Notes under the pieces: model-generated
Seen by the model: the letters and a program-made list of their open reading frames with translations, nothing else
Databases searched by the model: none
Told to the model about the DNA's origin: nothing
Position numbers and translations under genes: made by a program
In this document: in pieces, positions 1 to 10,095 of the stretch
How positions within the stretch are numbered: the stretch's first letter is position 1
Layout of the letters: every line of letters begins with the position of its first letter
Source of the DNA: Anas platyrhynchos
Lineage: Eukaryota > Chordata > Aves > Anseriformes > Anatidae
Length of the DNA: 64,000 nucleotides
NCBI RefSeq assembly: GCF_047663525.1
Contig: NC_092617.1
Span: 4,654,501-4,718,500 of the forward strand
Direction: 5' to 3'

Positions 1-516
1 GCTTGCAATTCTTTTATTATTATTAATATTATCTCTTAAAATTGTGATTTTGATTGAATTATATTCATGGCATCCTATTTTTTTTTATTTACTTTCACCC
101 AATCATCTTATGTACCTGCAGAACTTGGCTTCCTGTGTGGAAAAGGAGAATAAAGAATCCACGAGAACTTCATTGGTCTCAGATGCTATCTCTTCCCATC
201 TCCTCTGGAGCTGCTCCCACACAGAGGAGCAGCCCCAGTGGACCTTGAGACTGCCCCTCACTGCCCGCTGGGCTCTGCCTCTTTGCTGCCTTCGGTTCGG
301 GGCTGCTGCTTCCCTAGAGCCATGGCCAGCAGCAGGATGTGGCCTTTTCACTGTTGCTCTCTTTTGGCTTCTATGTTGTTCTCCTGAGCTCTTGTACTTC
401 ACTAAGCCCTTAGGTCTCGTGTACCTTGGTGAAAGTTGTCTCTGCAGTGGCATCTCTGCCACATCTCTGCTTCTTGCAAAGCTGGTGTCAGGAATACACC
501 CAAGGAGCTGCTCACT
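1..516 (+). other. 3' flank module of an off-window olfactory receptor
   Basis: This block matches the sequence just downstream of OR-B (20631-20110, minus) and is related to those downstream of OR-C, OR-D and OR-E. It therefore looks like the 3' untranslated and downstream region of a plus-strand receptor whose coding exon lies left of the window. Overlapping open frames here (for example 44-742) are shared with the OR-B copy but correspond to no protein I recognise, and I treat them as non-coding. Confidence 0.7.
149..154 (+). promoter_or_regulatory. Polyadenylation signal AATAAA
   Basis: A canonical AATAAA lies in the receptor 3' module. The equivalent hexamer downstream of OR-B is about 210 bases past the stop codon, a plausible spacing for a short 3' UTR. 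It is inferred to serve the off-window receptor. Confidence 0.5.
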
Positions 517-1071
517 TGTCCTGGTTTCAGCTAGGATAGAGTTAATTTTCCTCCTAGCAACTGGTAGGGTGGTGTGTTTGGGATTTAAGATTAGAATAAT
601 GTTGATAACACACCGATGTTTTAATTGTTGCAGAGCAGTGCTTACACCAAGCCAAGGACTTTTCAGCTTCTCGCTCTGTCGTGCCAGTGGGCAGGCTGGG
701 GGTGCAACAGGAGCTGGGAGGGGACAGACCCAGGACAGCTGATCCAAATTGCCCAAAGGGGTATTCCATACCATCTGACATCATGCTAAACAATAGATAG
801 GGGTGTTTATCCAGGGTTGGAGGGGTGGCCGCTCGGGGATAGGCTGGGCATTGGTCAGCGGGTGGTGAGCAATTGCATTGCGCATCACTTGTTTCGTACA
901 CATTATTATTAGTAGTACTATTACCATTTTTTTTTTCTGTCCTAATAACTGTTTCTATCTCAACCCACAGGCTTAATTTTCCTGTTTCTCTCCCCCATCC
1001 CAGAGAGGGAGCGAGGAGGGTGACTGAAAGGCTGTGTGGTGTTTAGCTGCCGGCTGGGTTAAACCACAACA
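517..1071 (+). mobile_element. Solo LTR, avian ERVL-like family
   Basis: The element begins TGTCCTGGTTTCAGC and ends TTAAACCACAACA, so it has TG...CA ends. It is about 555 bases long and includes the stretch GTATTCCATACCATCTGACA, common in this bird LTR family. No internal retroviral sequence follows. No direct target duplication is evident at the two edges. The same insertion at the same site occurs in the inverted arm, so it predates that duplication. Assignment to ERVL rather than another class is from memory of the family. Confidence 0.8.
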
Positions 1072-1257
1072 GTGTGAGACACTGCCTTTCACTGCCAGGT
1101 ACCAGGTCAACCAATGCTGGCCCCACACTGCGAGGAAAAAAAAAAAAAAAAAAAAAGCTAAAAATGTTACATACAGAAGATGGTTCTTGAGGATACAAGA
1201 CTGCAGGCACCTGTGGGCAGTACAGACACTGACCCGTGGTCTCAAGGCAAGGCTCCC

Positions 1258-1555
1258 TGAGTGGGGTGAGGGGAGATCAGAGGATGTTGTCTACTTGGAC
1301 TTCAGCAAGGCTTTCAGCACTGTGTCCCATAACATCCTCACAGATAAGCTCAGGAAGTGTGGGATGGACGAGTGGTCAGTGAGGTGGATTGTGAGCTGGC
1401 TAGATGTCAGAGTTCAGAGGGTTGTACTTAGTGGAGCTAAGTCTAGTTGGAGGCCTGTAGCCAGCAGTGTCCCCAGGGATCTACCCTGAGTCCAGTCCTG
1501 TGCAACTTATTTGTCAGTGACCTGGATGATGGAATAGAGTGCACCCTCAGCAGGT
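1258..1555 (+). mobile_element. CR1 LINE fragment (reverse transcriptase)
   Basis: Translation gives [10 protein letters not shown] followed by a stretch like the CR1 palm domain (SWLD, RVQRVVLSG, SSWRPVAS), then stops. The fragment is truncated at both ends, within ORF2. It belongs to the same subfamily as the fragment at 15731-16790. It starts where homology to the inverted arm ends. Confidence 0.85.
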
Positions 1556-1624
1556 GTAAAGATGTGCTGTGTTTCAGTCAAAGTGCTCTGTTTTGAGTCA
1601 AAGCTCTTCTCAGGCTCTCCTCAA

Positions 1625-1765
1625 AGCTCAACTCAGACTCTCCTGCTCAGATGTCTACCTCAGGGAAGCTGGGGCACTTGTGTGTAATGTTTCTTTAGCC
1701 TTTGGTAGTTTTGTTTTCAATGTGCTGTCCTATGTGCATGTATTCATGTATTTCAAAACTGATTT
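1625..1765 (+). pseudogene. Olfactory receptor fragment (TM5 region)
   Basis: The frame reads LSCSDVYLREAGALV followed by a hydrophobic stretch ending SYVHVF. This matches residues of about 185-220 of the intact receptors here (LSCSDAYLREVGALV...SYVQIF). Only the fifth transmembrane segment and its lead-in are left, and neither end continues into receptor sequence. It is a relic of a plus-strand receptor. Confidence 0.8.
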
Positions 1766-2637
1766 TCATTCTTTGGAATACTATTCCAGTTAAAATATTT
1801 TTCTTCAACTCACTTCTACTTTTTTTTTTTTTTTTAAAGAAAAGTCCTCATTAACAGGTGCTGGTAAGCTCTTTGTAATTAACCATATAAAGTAACCATA
1901 TAAAGTAACTAGAAGGTAGTCATTTTCTGTGACTCTTTTTTCTCAGAATTTCTCCTCAGGTACAGCAGAGGTGGTGGAATGAAGAGCCTAGCTGCAATGT
2001 GGAGGAAAAGCAGAGACGTGGCTGAGGGACTTGATGTTTTTTCTGCAGTAGTCTGTACCAAAAAGTTCTCCTATGCCTCTGTATTCAGTAAAAGAGATCA
2101 AGGATGAGGAGAGTATGTATTGACAGGAAGGCCATGAAAAACCACCAGGACAAGGGCCATTTTCTGCCCCTACAGAGGACTAACCCTGGGTAAGGCCCAG
2201 ACTGGGAAGCAGCCCTGTTGGATGTTGGTGGTGGGCAGTGAGCTGGCAATAAGACAGCCATGTGCCCTGGCAGCATAGGAGGGAAGGCTGAGGGGCACCT
2301 CACTGCAGCCTTCCAGGAGCTGCAGGGATGTCAGGAAGAGCCCAGGACCAGGCTCTGCTCTGTGGTGCCCAGGGAGAGGGCAAAGCCACGGGGTGTGAGT
2401 CGAAGCAGGATCTGCTGGGCCTGCAGAGCAGGAAACACTTTGTTCCCCAGCTCAGGGCTCATCCGCAGCAAGGCGGCCATGAGCCCTGCCTGCCCTCCTC
2501 CTACCATGCTGCATGCGGTGGCTGCAGCAGAAGGGACCCTCAGCCAGCCCCTGCATGGGGCTCTGCCACCCACCTCACCCTGGCCCTCTCCAGAGCCCTC
2601 CTTGCTGCTCTCTGATGCATGCCAGGACCTCCCCATG
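1766..2637. other. Intergenic, no gene recognised
   Basis: AT-rich at first, with a short poly-T near 1820, then GC-rich from about 2100. Overlapping open frames occur on both strands at 2085-2637, as expected from stop-poor GC-rich DNA. No known motif was seen. Confidence 0.5.
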
Positions 2638-4616
2638 TGTGCCACTATTAGAACAATGAAGAATATTAAAAAGGACTTTGCATCCCTGGGGAGGTTGTTG
2701 AGGGGATCAGCGGTGCACATTGTGTTCTCCTCTGTCCTCCCGCTGGGTGACTGCGATGCAGATAGAAGGAGCAGAACAGGACAGGTAAATGACTGGCTGA
2801 GGGGGAAGTGTCTGGACCAGGGATTTGGGTATTTTGATCTTGGGCCGTCCTTTGAGAGGCTGGGTATGTGGGCTACGGACAGACACCGACTGAGCAATTG
2901 GCGCCCAACTGTTTTGGGGAGCAAGCTCTCTGGGCTGATTACCAGGGTTTTAAACTAGGTTTGATGGGGGAAGGGAGGGGAGCTAAAGGTGACAGAGAAG
3001 GGCTGGGGGAAGTTGTCACTGCTGTCACTGTTGAAGACAGGGAAAAACTTCTGAGCTCTGAGGGCTCCTCAGGGAAGGTAGAGTTCCCAATCCCCCGTCC
3101 AGTATCTTCTTCTTGCATCCCCCCAGGGGTAACTGCACCTGCTGCTTCCCTAAAGTGCCTGTACATCAATGCACGGAGCATGGGAAACAAACAGGATGAG
3201 CTCGAGATCTGTGTTTGGTCGTGGGGCCACAATCTCGTTGCAAGCACTGAGACATGGTGGGACAGCTCGCATGACTAGAATGCAGTCATGGAGGACTGTG
3301 TCCTCTTTAGAAAAGATGGGCTGGGGAAGTGAGGAGGTGGGGTTGCCTTTTATGTGAGGGAGCAATTAGAGTGTACCCAGCTCCAGCTGGGGGAGGGTGA
3401 AGGACAAGCGGAGAGCTTGTGTGTTAGAATTAAGGGGTGGGCTGGTATGGGAGAGACGGTGGTGGGGGTCTACTACAGGTCTCCAGATCAGGAGGAGGAA
3501 GTCGATGAGGCCTTCTATGAGCAGCTGCTAGTAGCCTCACGATCACGAGCGCTAGTCCTCATGGGGGACTTCAACTACCCAGACATCTGCTGGGTAAGCA
3601 ACTCAGCCAGGCACGAGCAATCCAAATGGTTCCTACAATGCGTTGAGGACAATTTTCTGACGCAGGTGGTGGAGGAGCCGACGAGGTGGGGGGTGCTCCT
3701 GGACCTCGTTCTTTCCAACAGGGATGGCCTTGTTAGAGATGTGAAGGTTGGGGGCAGCTTGGGATGCAGCGACCATGAGATGGTGGAGTTCCACATGCAA
3801 CTAGGCAAAGAAAGTAAGGCTGAAAGCAGGATTGCAACCTTGGACTGTCGAAGAGCCAACTTTGACCTCTTCCGGGACCTGCTTGGGAGTATCTCATGGG
3901 ATAGGCTGCTAGAAAGCAAGGGTGCTTGTGAGAGCTGGGCTACATTTAAGCAGCACTTCTTCCATGCTCAGGATCGGTGCATCCCAAGGAATAGGAAATC
4001 GGGGAAGGGGGGCAGGAAACCTGTGTGGATGAGCAAGGAGCTCATCAATAAGATCAAATGGAAGAGGATGGTCTGTGAAATGTGGAAAAAGGGCCTGTCC
4101 TCTTGGGAGGAGTATAGATGTGTTGTCAGGGCCTTCAGGGAAGCGACAAGGAAGGCTAAAGCCCACCTAGAGATGAGGCTTGCAAAAGAGATAAAGGATA
4201 ATAAGAAGGGTTTCTTCAAGTATGTAAACGGCAAGAGGAAGACTAGGGATAATGTGGGTCCCTTGCTGAATGAGGAGGGGTTTCCTGGTCAAGGGAGACG
4301 TTGAGAAGGCATACTGAATGCTTTCTTTGCGTCAGTCTTTGCTTCAAGGACACTCCCCCGGGACTCCTCACCCCTGGCAATAGGACAAAGGGTCTGGGAA
4401 ATGGAGGGCTCCCCCCTGGTGGACGTGGGAGTGGTTCGGGAGCGTCTGTGTGGGCTCAACACACACAAATCCCTGAGTCCCGATGGGATGCATCTGCGTG
4501 TGCTAAGGGAGCTGGCAGATGTGATCGCCGAACCGCTCTCTATCATCTTTGAAAGGTCCTGGAGAATGGGTGAGGTGCCTGAAGACCGGAGGATAGCCAA
4601 AGTCACTCAGAAGTGA
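2638..4616 (+). mobile_element. CR1 LINE: ORF1 esterase tail, ORF2 endonuclease and start of RT
   Basis: The first part (about 2640-2958) matches the C-terminal end of CR1 ORF1, the SGNH/esterase-like domain: VFSSVLPLGD, VNDWLRG, then KLSGLITRVLN and a stop. ORF2 follows. YINARSMGNKQDELE and TETWWD at about 3160-3260 are the N-terminus of its apurinic-type endonuclease. An open 316-codon stretch (3354-4304) continues with VVGVYYRSPDQEEE, LMGDFNYPDICW and a CSDHEMVEF-type motif near the catalytic end. At about 4401-4612 comes the linker into reverse transcriptase (SPDGMHLRVLRELAD). The element is broken by frame changes near 3280-3350 and 4300-4400. It is cut at its 3' side where repeat A begins, so the polymerase domain and 3' tail are absent. 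It is 5'-truncated and non-functional, but is the only copy here showing the endonuclease domain. Confidence 0.88.
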
Positions 4617-4850
4617 CCTCGTAGGCCCTTTCTGTGACATGTTGCTGCTGTTGCCCTATCAACTGCAGAGACAGAAGTGACCTCGCAGTCCCTGCCACAG
4701 TCACATTCCTCCTGCTGGGGCAGGAGATCCTGAGGCAGAGTTGAGGTCATCAGAGCATTTCCTCTCATCTCCTCCTTGTCGCCTACAAGCAGATCAAATC
4801 CATGGCCCCTCACATTCATCTTTGAATGCCGTGTGACTGCATGGAGTGGG
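4617..4850 (+). repeat. Repeat A, partial copy
   Basis: It contains the hallmark AGAAGTGACCTC segments, the CACAGTCACATTCCTCCTGC stretch and the tail ending near a GCCGTGTGACTGCA motif. The same order is found at 25325-25570. Only the distal part of the repeat is present. Confidence 0.75.
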
Positions 4851-6885
4851 TTTACGTGGTATGGTTTTGGTAGTGGGGGGCCATAGAGGTGGCTTTGGTG
4901 AGAAGAATCCAGAAGCTGCCCCATGTTAGGTAAGGGCCCCACTGCTGTCCAGAACTGGGCCAATAAGCGACATTGTTTGCACCTCTGTGAGAGCATATTT
5001 AAACAGAAGAAAAAAAAAAAAGCAAAAAATGTCCTTGTGTTTGGGGCAGCTTTTCAAACATTGCCAAGACCTAAAAGGTCCTGTCTCCCTGCATGGGGAC
5101 GGTCAGTTTCTGAGACAGAAGTGACATCTTAGTGGGATGGAAGGACACAGCATGCTGTAGGCAGGCCCAGCACAGCATGCGTAGCAGCCCTGCACAGCCC
5201 CTGAGGGGCCCAGCCCCAGTTCGTGCCCCCCAGCTTGTGCTCCAGAAGGGCTCCCCTAGGTCCTGTGTCACTTTTCCCACCTGGGTCCCTCGGCTATCCA
5301 AGGAAATCTTGGAGGCAGTGTCCACCTCTGACTGGAAAACTGAAACCAGCCATGAAAATAGATTGAGGAAACAGTTCAAAGCTGTGCAAAAAAGGATTCC
5401 AAGTAATAGCTGAAATAATCTCCCTTGCCAGCACCACCAGCTTTTTTTTTTTTTCTATGAATGTTCATTATTTATTTTCACAGTTTTCCATTGACAACAC
5501 CATGGAGAAGTGCAATAAATCAAATTATGCTTTCTTGAACAATAGTTTTATGAAAACATTTAGGAAAATACATTTTACATAAACACACGTTTACCAAAAC
5601 ACATTTCCCAACAATTCTAATGCTTCTTTCTTTTTTTCCTTTTTTTTTTCCTCCTCCATTTATTCTGTCCTTGAAGAGCACTCTGAGGGAGAGTCATTGA
5701 ATTAAAGAATAATGCATGTTTAAAAGACTGAGATTGAGAAATACGCTCCATGCCATCATGAAGGGAGATAACAAAGAGTGTCAACAGTGTTGGCCCAAGT
5801 GCCCATCACTGAGGGATGCTGCTGGTAACTGGCTGAAAGGAGGACTTTGTACCACTGACACCTTGCCCCCGAAAACATCATCCCCTTTTTCAGTCCAAAT
5901 ATCACCAGTGTGGCTAAAGGGAACCCCAGGAAACCATGGCAAAGGCCTTGCTAAAGTGCAGGTTTACCTCGTTCCCTTCTTTCCCCTCTCCTTCTGTTTC
6001 AGCAGTTCCTTTGGTTCCTCCAACTGCCTGAAGATGGCTGTGGCAGGACTTTCCCTATCACATTCCCAGGGTTAGAGGTGACAATTGCAGTTCTGCCAAT
6101 CCTTTTTCTTGCCCTTCCTGAAGATGCGTTTGATGCCCACATTTTTCAAGTCCCCAGAAATCTTGCTGATCCAAATGCCTGACAGCCCGGTCCAGAAAGG
6201 CGGGGTAGTGTGACATAACAGAGAGGGGCATCTGCAATGAACCTATGCAAAAGGGGTTCCAGGAATCTCACAGGGACACTGGGGGTTGTTTCTGGAATCA
6301 CACAGGGCAATGGCAGGGCTGTGTGAGGTGTCCACATCTGAGCAGACCTCATACACACATGCCTTTAGAGAGAGCTCCTGCAGTCACTGCCAGAGGCTGG
6401 GAGACACCTCAGCTGTGGGGAGCCTCGCCCTGCTCTGCCCTCCTCTGAGATACCCCAGGACATGAGGAATGGGCACAGAGACCTCGGTTCAAGGAGGCAC
6501 ATCCCAGAGCTGCCTTCAGGTGGCTTCCCAGGGGACGTTACTTGGCCTTGTGACACTGTCTGCCCAGCTGGCCTTCATGAGACTTCTAGGAATAGCTGAT
6601 GGCCTTTGTGCTCCTTCGTGTTCATCTCTCCACACACATATGATGTGCCAGCCAGCACCAGCATTGGGTTTCTCTTTCAATGTCTCCCATGCACATACAG
6701 CAGGCCCTGCTCTTCTGGGAAATCTTATCCCCCAAGAAGCAATGAGCAATGGCCTGGCCAGCCATTGCTGAGCTTACTACCCACACCTCTGAGCTTGTGA
6801 TGGCACTCTCCAGAGTATGAAAAATTATTAAAAAGAAAACCTTGTTCCTGCAATGTATTATGAGTCATATGCAGAAGACAATAAG
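4851..6885. other. Intergenic, no gene recognised
   Basis: A stretch near 4910-5010 (GGGCCAATAAGCGACATTG, then a poly-A run) resembles internal sequence of avian LTR elements, but I cannot assign it firmly. A poly-T and AT-rich belt lies at 5440-5700. From 6240 to 6780 the sequence is moderately GC-rich with no protein-like frame. Confidence 0.4.
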
Positions 6886-6915
6886 TTTTTTTTTTGTTTG
6901 TTTGTTTGTTTTTTA
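6886..6915. repeat. Poly-T / (TTTG)n tract abutting OR-A stop
   Basis: A run of T followed by four TTTG units and another T run ends four bases from the OR-A stop codon. OR-A also lacks the 3' module seen after the other receptors, so its 3' flank has been replaced or lost. Confidence 0.85.
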
Positions 6916-6918
6916 ATA

Positions 6919-7833
6919 TTAGTTCATCAGTTTCCTCAAGGCATCCTTGAGCTCCTGGTTCCTCATGCTGTAGATGACGGGGTTCACTGCTGGAGGCACC
7001 ACTGAGTACAGAACGGATACCACCAGGTCAAGGGATGGCAAAGAGATGGAGGGGGGCTTCAAGTAGGCAACCATGACAGTGCTAACAAACAGGGAGACCA
7101 CAGCCAGGTGAGGGAGGCACGTGGAAAAGGCTTTGTGCCGACCCTGCTCAGAGGGCATCCTCAACACAGCCCTGAAGATCTGCACATAGGATGCCACAAT
7201 GAAAATAAAAGAACCAAAGACTAAGGAAAAACTGAAAACAAGTAGCTCAAATTCCCTGACGTAAGCATCTGAGCAGGAGAGCTTGATGATCTGGGGTGTC
7301 TCACAGAAGAACTGGTCCACAGCATTGCCGTGGCAGAGCGGCAGGGAAAAGGTGTTGGCCGTGTGCAGGACAGCTTGGAGAAAGCCACTGCCCCAGGCAG
7401 CTGCTGCCATCTGGGCACAAGCTCTGCTGCCCAGGAGGCTCCCGTAGTGCAGGGGCTTGCAGATGGCAACGTAGCGGTCGTAGGCCATGATAGTGAGAAT
7501 TGAAAACTCTGAACCAAAGAAGAAGACAAAAAAGAGGACTTGTGCAGCACACCCTTGATAGGAGATGGTCCTGGTGTCCCAGAGGGCATTGGCCATGGCT
7601 TTGGGCAGAGTGGTGGAGATGCAGCCCAGGTCGAGGAGGGCGAGGTTGAGGAGGAAGAAGTACATGGGGGTGTGGAGGCGGTGGTCGCAGGCTATGGCGG
7701 TGAGGATGAGGCCGTTGCCCAGGAGGGCAGCCAGGTAGATGCCCAGGAAGAGCGCGAAGTGCAGGAGCTGCAGCTTACGCGTGTCTGCGAATACCAGCAG
7801 GAGGAACTCGCTCACAGAGCTGCTATTGGGCAT
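6919..7833 (-). CDS. Olfactory receptor OR-A, OR14-type, intact
   Basis: This 304-residue class A GPCR is predicted to detect odorants in olfactory neuron cilia, signalling through Golf and cyclic AMP. Seven hydrophobic segments are visible. Residue 3 carries an N-glycosylation site (NSS), and GN at 40-41 marks TM1. LHTPMYFFLLNL (53-64) leads into TM2. The conserved cysteines C95 and C177 can pair. MAYDRYVAIC (116-125) ends TM3, KAFSTC (234-239) opens TM6 and NPVIYSMRN (284-292) closes TM7. Start choice: the MPNSSSVSEF start is shared by the paralogues, and a splice acceptor AG lies at 7857-7858, about 23 bases upstream on this strand. Oddities are T instead of the usual I after CE (CETPQIIKL), a C-tail about seven residues shorter than OR-B, and no 3' module after the stop. 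Family membership is secure. The exact orthologue (OR14J1-like, OR14C36-like or other) cannot be told from sequence alone. Confidence 0.96.
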   Translation of the reverse strand: MPNSSSVSEFLLLVFADTRKLQLLHFALFLGIYLAALLGNGLILTAIACDHRLHTPMYFFLLNLALLDLGCISTTLPKAMANALWDTRTISYQGCAAQVLFFVFFFGSEFSILTIMAYDRYVAICKPLHYGSLLGSRACAQMAAAAWGSGFLQAVLHTANTFSLPLCHGNAVDQFFCETPQIIKLSCSDAYVREFELLVFSFSLVFGSFIFIVASYVQIFRAVLRMPSEQGRHKAFSTCLPHLAVVSLFVSTVMVAYLKPPSISLPSLDLVVSVLYSVVPPAVNPVIYSMRNQELKDALRKLMN

Positions 7834-7856
7834 TTTCTGACATTGAACACAGTTGT

Positions 7857-7858
7857 CT
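7857..7858 (-). promoter_or_regulatory. 3' splice acceptor upstream of OR-A
   Basis: On the minus strand a pyrimidine tract (CTTCTCTTTTTCAACAG) precedes ACAACTGTG and then the ATG. OR-B, OR-C and OR-E have an acceptor in the same position. It implies a non-coding upstream exon. Confidence 0.7.
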
Positions 7859-7861
7859 GTT

Positions 7862-9300
7862 GAAAAAGAGAAGGCAGAATAAAGTTAGAAGAGACTTCTC
7901 TGAGGAAAATATTTTGAAAGTCTTAGAGCACTCTCATCCCAAGACTCTCTCTTTGCAGGAGAATCTTTCTGCAGCTCTACCGCATGAGTCCCGGATGATT
8001 CTTTCTGAGGCTGGCACTGGGAGCAGGGATTCCTGTGGCTCCAGAGGAGTCCTTCCTGCTGTGAAGCATTCAGGAAGCAGGAACAAGGGGGAAACTGAAG
8101 TTCAGTCCACTTATAAGATCCATGAACTTCGCAGTGTTGTTGCAAAGAACACCTTTCTCCAGTATAGAGCAAGACAGATTTTCTTATGCTGAGTACAACA
8201 AGCACACTCTACTGTTTCCCAATATGTAGACAGCTTAAAGCAGAGAAGCCCCAGTCCCACTGCAGATGGACAGAATCCTCACCTTGTCTGCAAGTGCATG
8301 AGCAGGACCTCAGCTTCTCCCTCTTTGCCAGGGCTGCAGAGGCCTCACTCCAGCTGCCCACAGACAGCCAGTCAGCAGCATGGACATGGTCTTAGTGCAG
8401 AGGTGTCTTCTCCTTGTGGCACCTGGAGAACACAAGGATGCCAAGAGAGAGCTGCATCCTGCTGGAGAGCAGCCTGAAGACCAGGAGGATGCACCTCAGA
8501 CAGCTGAATTTTTGAAAGCTGGGCTGTCCCAGCATCCCAGCTCCATCCCTTCAGTGTCTGGAGGAGGCTTAGCACTTGGCATTTGGCTGTCCAGGTGAAG
8601 CTGGGTTATGGCTCTCCATGGACTTTCTGCCAGATGTCCTCACCTCACAGTGCAAACCAGCAGGACTCTCAAAGCCTACTGCATTGCCCACTGCCCTCCC
8701 AGAAACAAGACCCAGCAGGAGACACTTCCAGGACCTGCAGCTGCATGGACTCACAGCCAGACACTTACCTTGTCAAGGGCTGTGCAAATTTCTTCTCCAG
8801 GCAGCTCTCAGCATCCTCCCACTGCCAACTGCCTCCAAGCCCTCTCTCCTTCTCTCCTCTCTGTGTGCCAGCTGCGGTCAGAGCCCACAGCCCTGCTGTG
8901 CTGTGCAGAGGAGCTGCTCCCGGGCACAGCTGGCTCTCTGCACCAGGGCCCTCTTGCCACGAGCTCTCTCTGTCCCATTAGCCCGGCCCAGCTCAGCAGC
9001 ACAGGCCCAGCCCAAGGCATTGCAATCACCCCTCAGGGGGCTTTGCTGATGAGCCCACGAACCTCAGGCACTCAGAGACAACTGAAGACATCTCTCCAGA
9101 AGTCCAAGTAAGAGGCAAGTTTCCTGCAGTGTCCCCCTGAGGGCCAGCACTGACACAGCCTCCCTTGGAGCTCGTTAGAGCAGAACCCTGGAGGCAGTGA
9201 GGACAAGGAGGCAAAGGCAATGTGAAGGTGACACTGAGGTGTAGACAAACTGGATGTGTTTCACCAAGCACAAGGGCCCAGACAATAATCAATGATTTAA
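7862..9300 (-). other. OR-A upstream (5') module
   Basis: This holds the presumed last intron and upstream exons or promoter of OR-A. It resembles the segments upstream of OR-C (40370-41500) and OR-E (57460-58890). A distal block (8780-9290 here) is also found at 23210-23690 (OR-B) and inverted at 47610-47900 (towards OR-D). Shared landmarks are AGCTCTCAGCATCCTCCCAC and GAGGAGCTGCTCC. No TATA box or first exon can be fixed by eye. The open frames in it are not conserved in length between copies. Confidence 0.6.
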
Positions 9301-9332
9301 AATTTGAAAAGACTGAAAAGGAAGATAAATTT

Positions 9333-9363
9333 GTAATAATAATAATAATAAGAAGAAGAAGAA
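9333..9363. repeat. (AAT)n/(AAG)n microsatellite
   Basis: AATAATAATAATAATAAG followed by AAGAAGAAGAA, a short compound trinucleotide repeat at the edge of an LTR fragment. Confidence 0.85.
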
Positions 9364-10095
9364 TATGTACAGCACAAGTGATGCACTATGCAATTGTTGA
9401 GAAGCCCCTCACCAATGCTCAACCTGTCCCTGAGCATTGGTCCCCCTGACCCTGGCCAGCCTGCATCAGGATCTGTTGTGCACGTCCCTTGGCCTTAATT
9501 TATTTTAGTGCAAAATCAGCTTTCAGAGGAATTTGGAGTATTTTCTTCCCTTTCTCAAATACTTCCTCTGCTCTGTCACCCCACACGATGATGCCATTGA
9601 TGTAGTGCAGGTGTTCAGGAGCTTCCTCCTCTTCCAGTGCAGTCTAGGTCAGACTATAGTCCCTCAGGGCTGTGTTTCCAGCCCTGGGGCAGTTGATTCC
9701 AGGTTATAAGCAAACTGCGGCCTTCACTTTTCTGGCAAACGGATGGAGAAAAATGCATTAGCGATATCAATTGTGGCAAAACATTTCGGTGCCTTGGATT
9801 CCGGTTTTCATGCAAGCTCTACCGTGTCCGGCATGGCAGCACTCAGCATTGCATGACTTCATTCAGGCCACGATACTCCTCTGTTAGTGGACTCGGTTGT
9901 TGCTATACTGACTCAGGTGTACGGTTGTGGTAGTGATTGGCACCAGCTGTCCTTCAACCCTCATCAACCCCACAACAGAAAAGTCCTTTGAGAGACCAAG
10001 GCAAGGTAGACAACAGTTTAATGTCCTCCATCTCCAAGGCAGCTATGCCAAAACCCCACAGATACCCTTTTGGGTCCTTCAAATATCTATCCTCT
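9345..10095 (-). mobile_element. ERVL-like pol fragment followed by LTR fragment
   Basis: On the minus strand about 10095-9480 gives a broken reverse-transcriptase reading with LHYINGIIVWG and AEEVFEKGRK, which resembles the YIDD box region of avian ERVL-type pol. The catalytic pair is altered (ING instead of IDD) and stop codons are frequent. It is followed at about 9470-9345 by LTR sequence containing GTGCATCACTTG, like the full LTR at 517-1071. The pol-then-LTR order is that of the 3' end of a provirus. It is not functional. Confidence 0.65.

Larger units (their letters stand above)
1..1257 (+). repeat. Left arm of large inverted duplication
   Basis: Read forward, this segment matches the reverse complement of 20631 down to 17718. 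The match covers a receptor 3' flank (1-516), an LTR (517-1071) and about 185 bases of further flank. It stops near 1257, where this copy runs into a CR1 fragment and the other into unrelated sequence. In the right arm the position equivalent to about 735 is split by a CR1. The arm begins at the window edge, so it probably continues leftward into a plus-strand olfactory receptor. Confidence 0.9.

Noticed and set aside
44-742. 232-codon plus-strand ORF, with a matching ORF at 20010-20588 (minus)
   Set aside because: The two are copies of the same receptor 3' module plus LTR start, so the similarity comes from the duplication. The frame runs from flank into LTR and has no recognisable domain.
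517-1071. A complete provirus at the first LTR
   Set aside because: No primer site, gag or pol follows before the inverted-arm flank, so it is a solo LTR.
7540-7863. Acidic Val/Glu/Gly-rich ORFs antisense to each receptor (also 21082-21657, 39842-40438, 49338-49658, 56966-57466)
   Set aside because: They are the complementary strand of the conserved TM1-TM4 coding sequence and recur wherever a receptor does. They are shadows, not genes.
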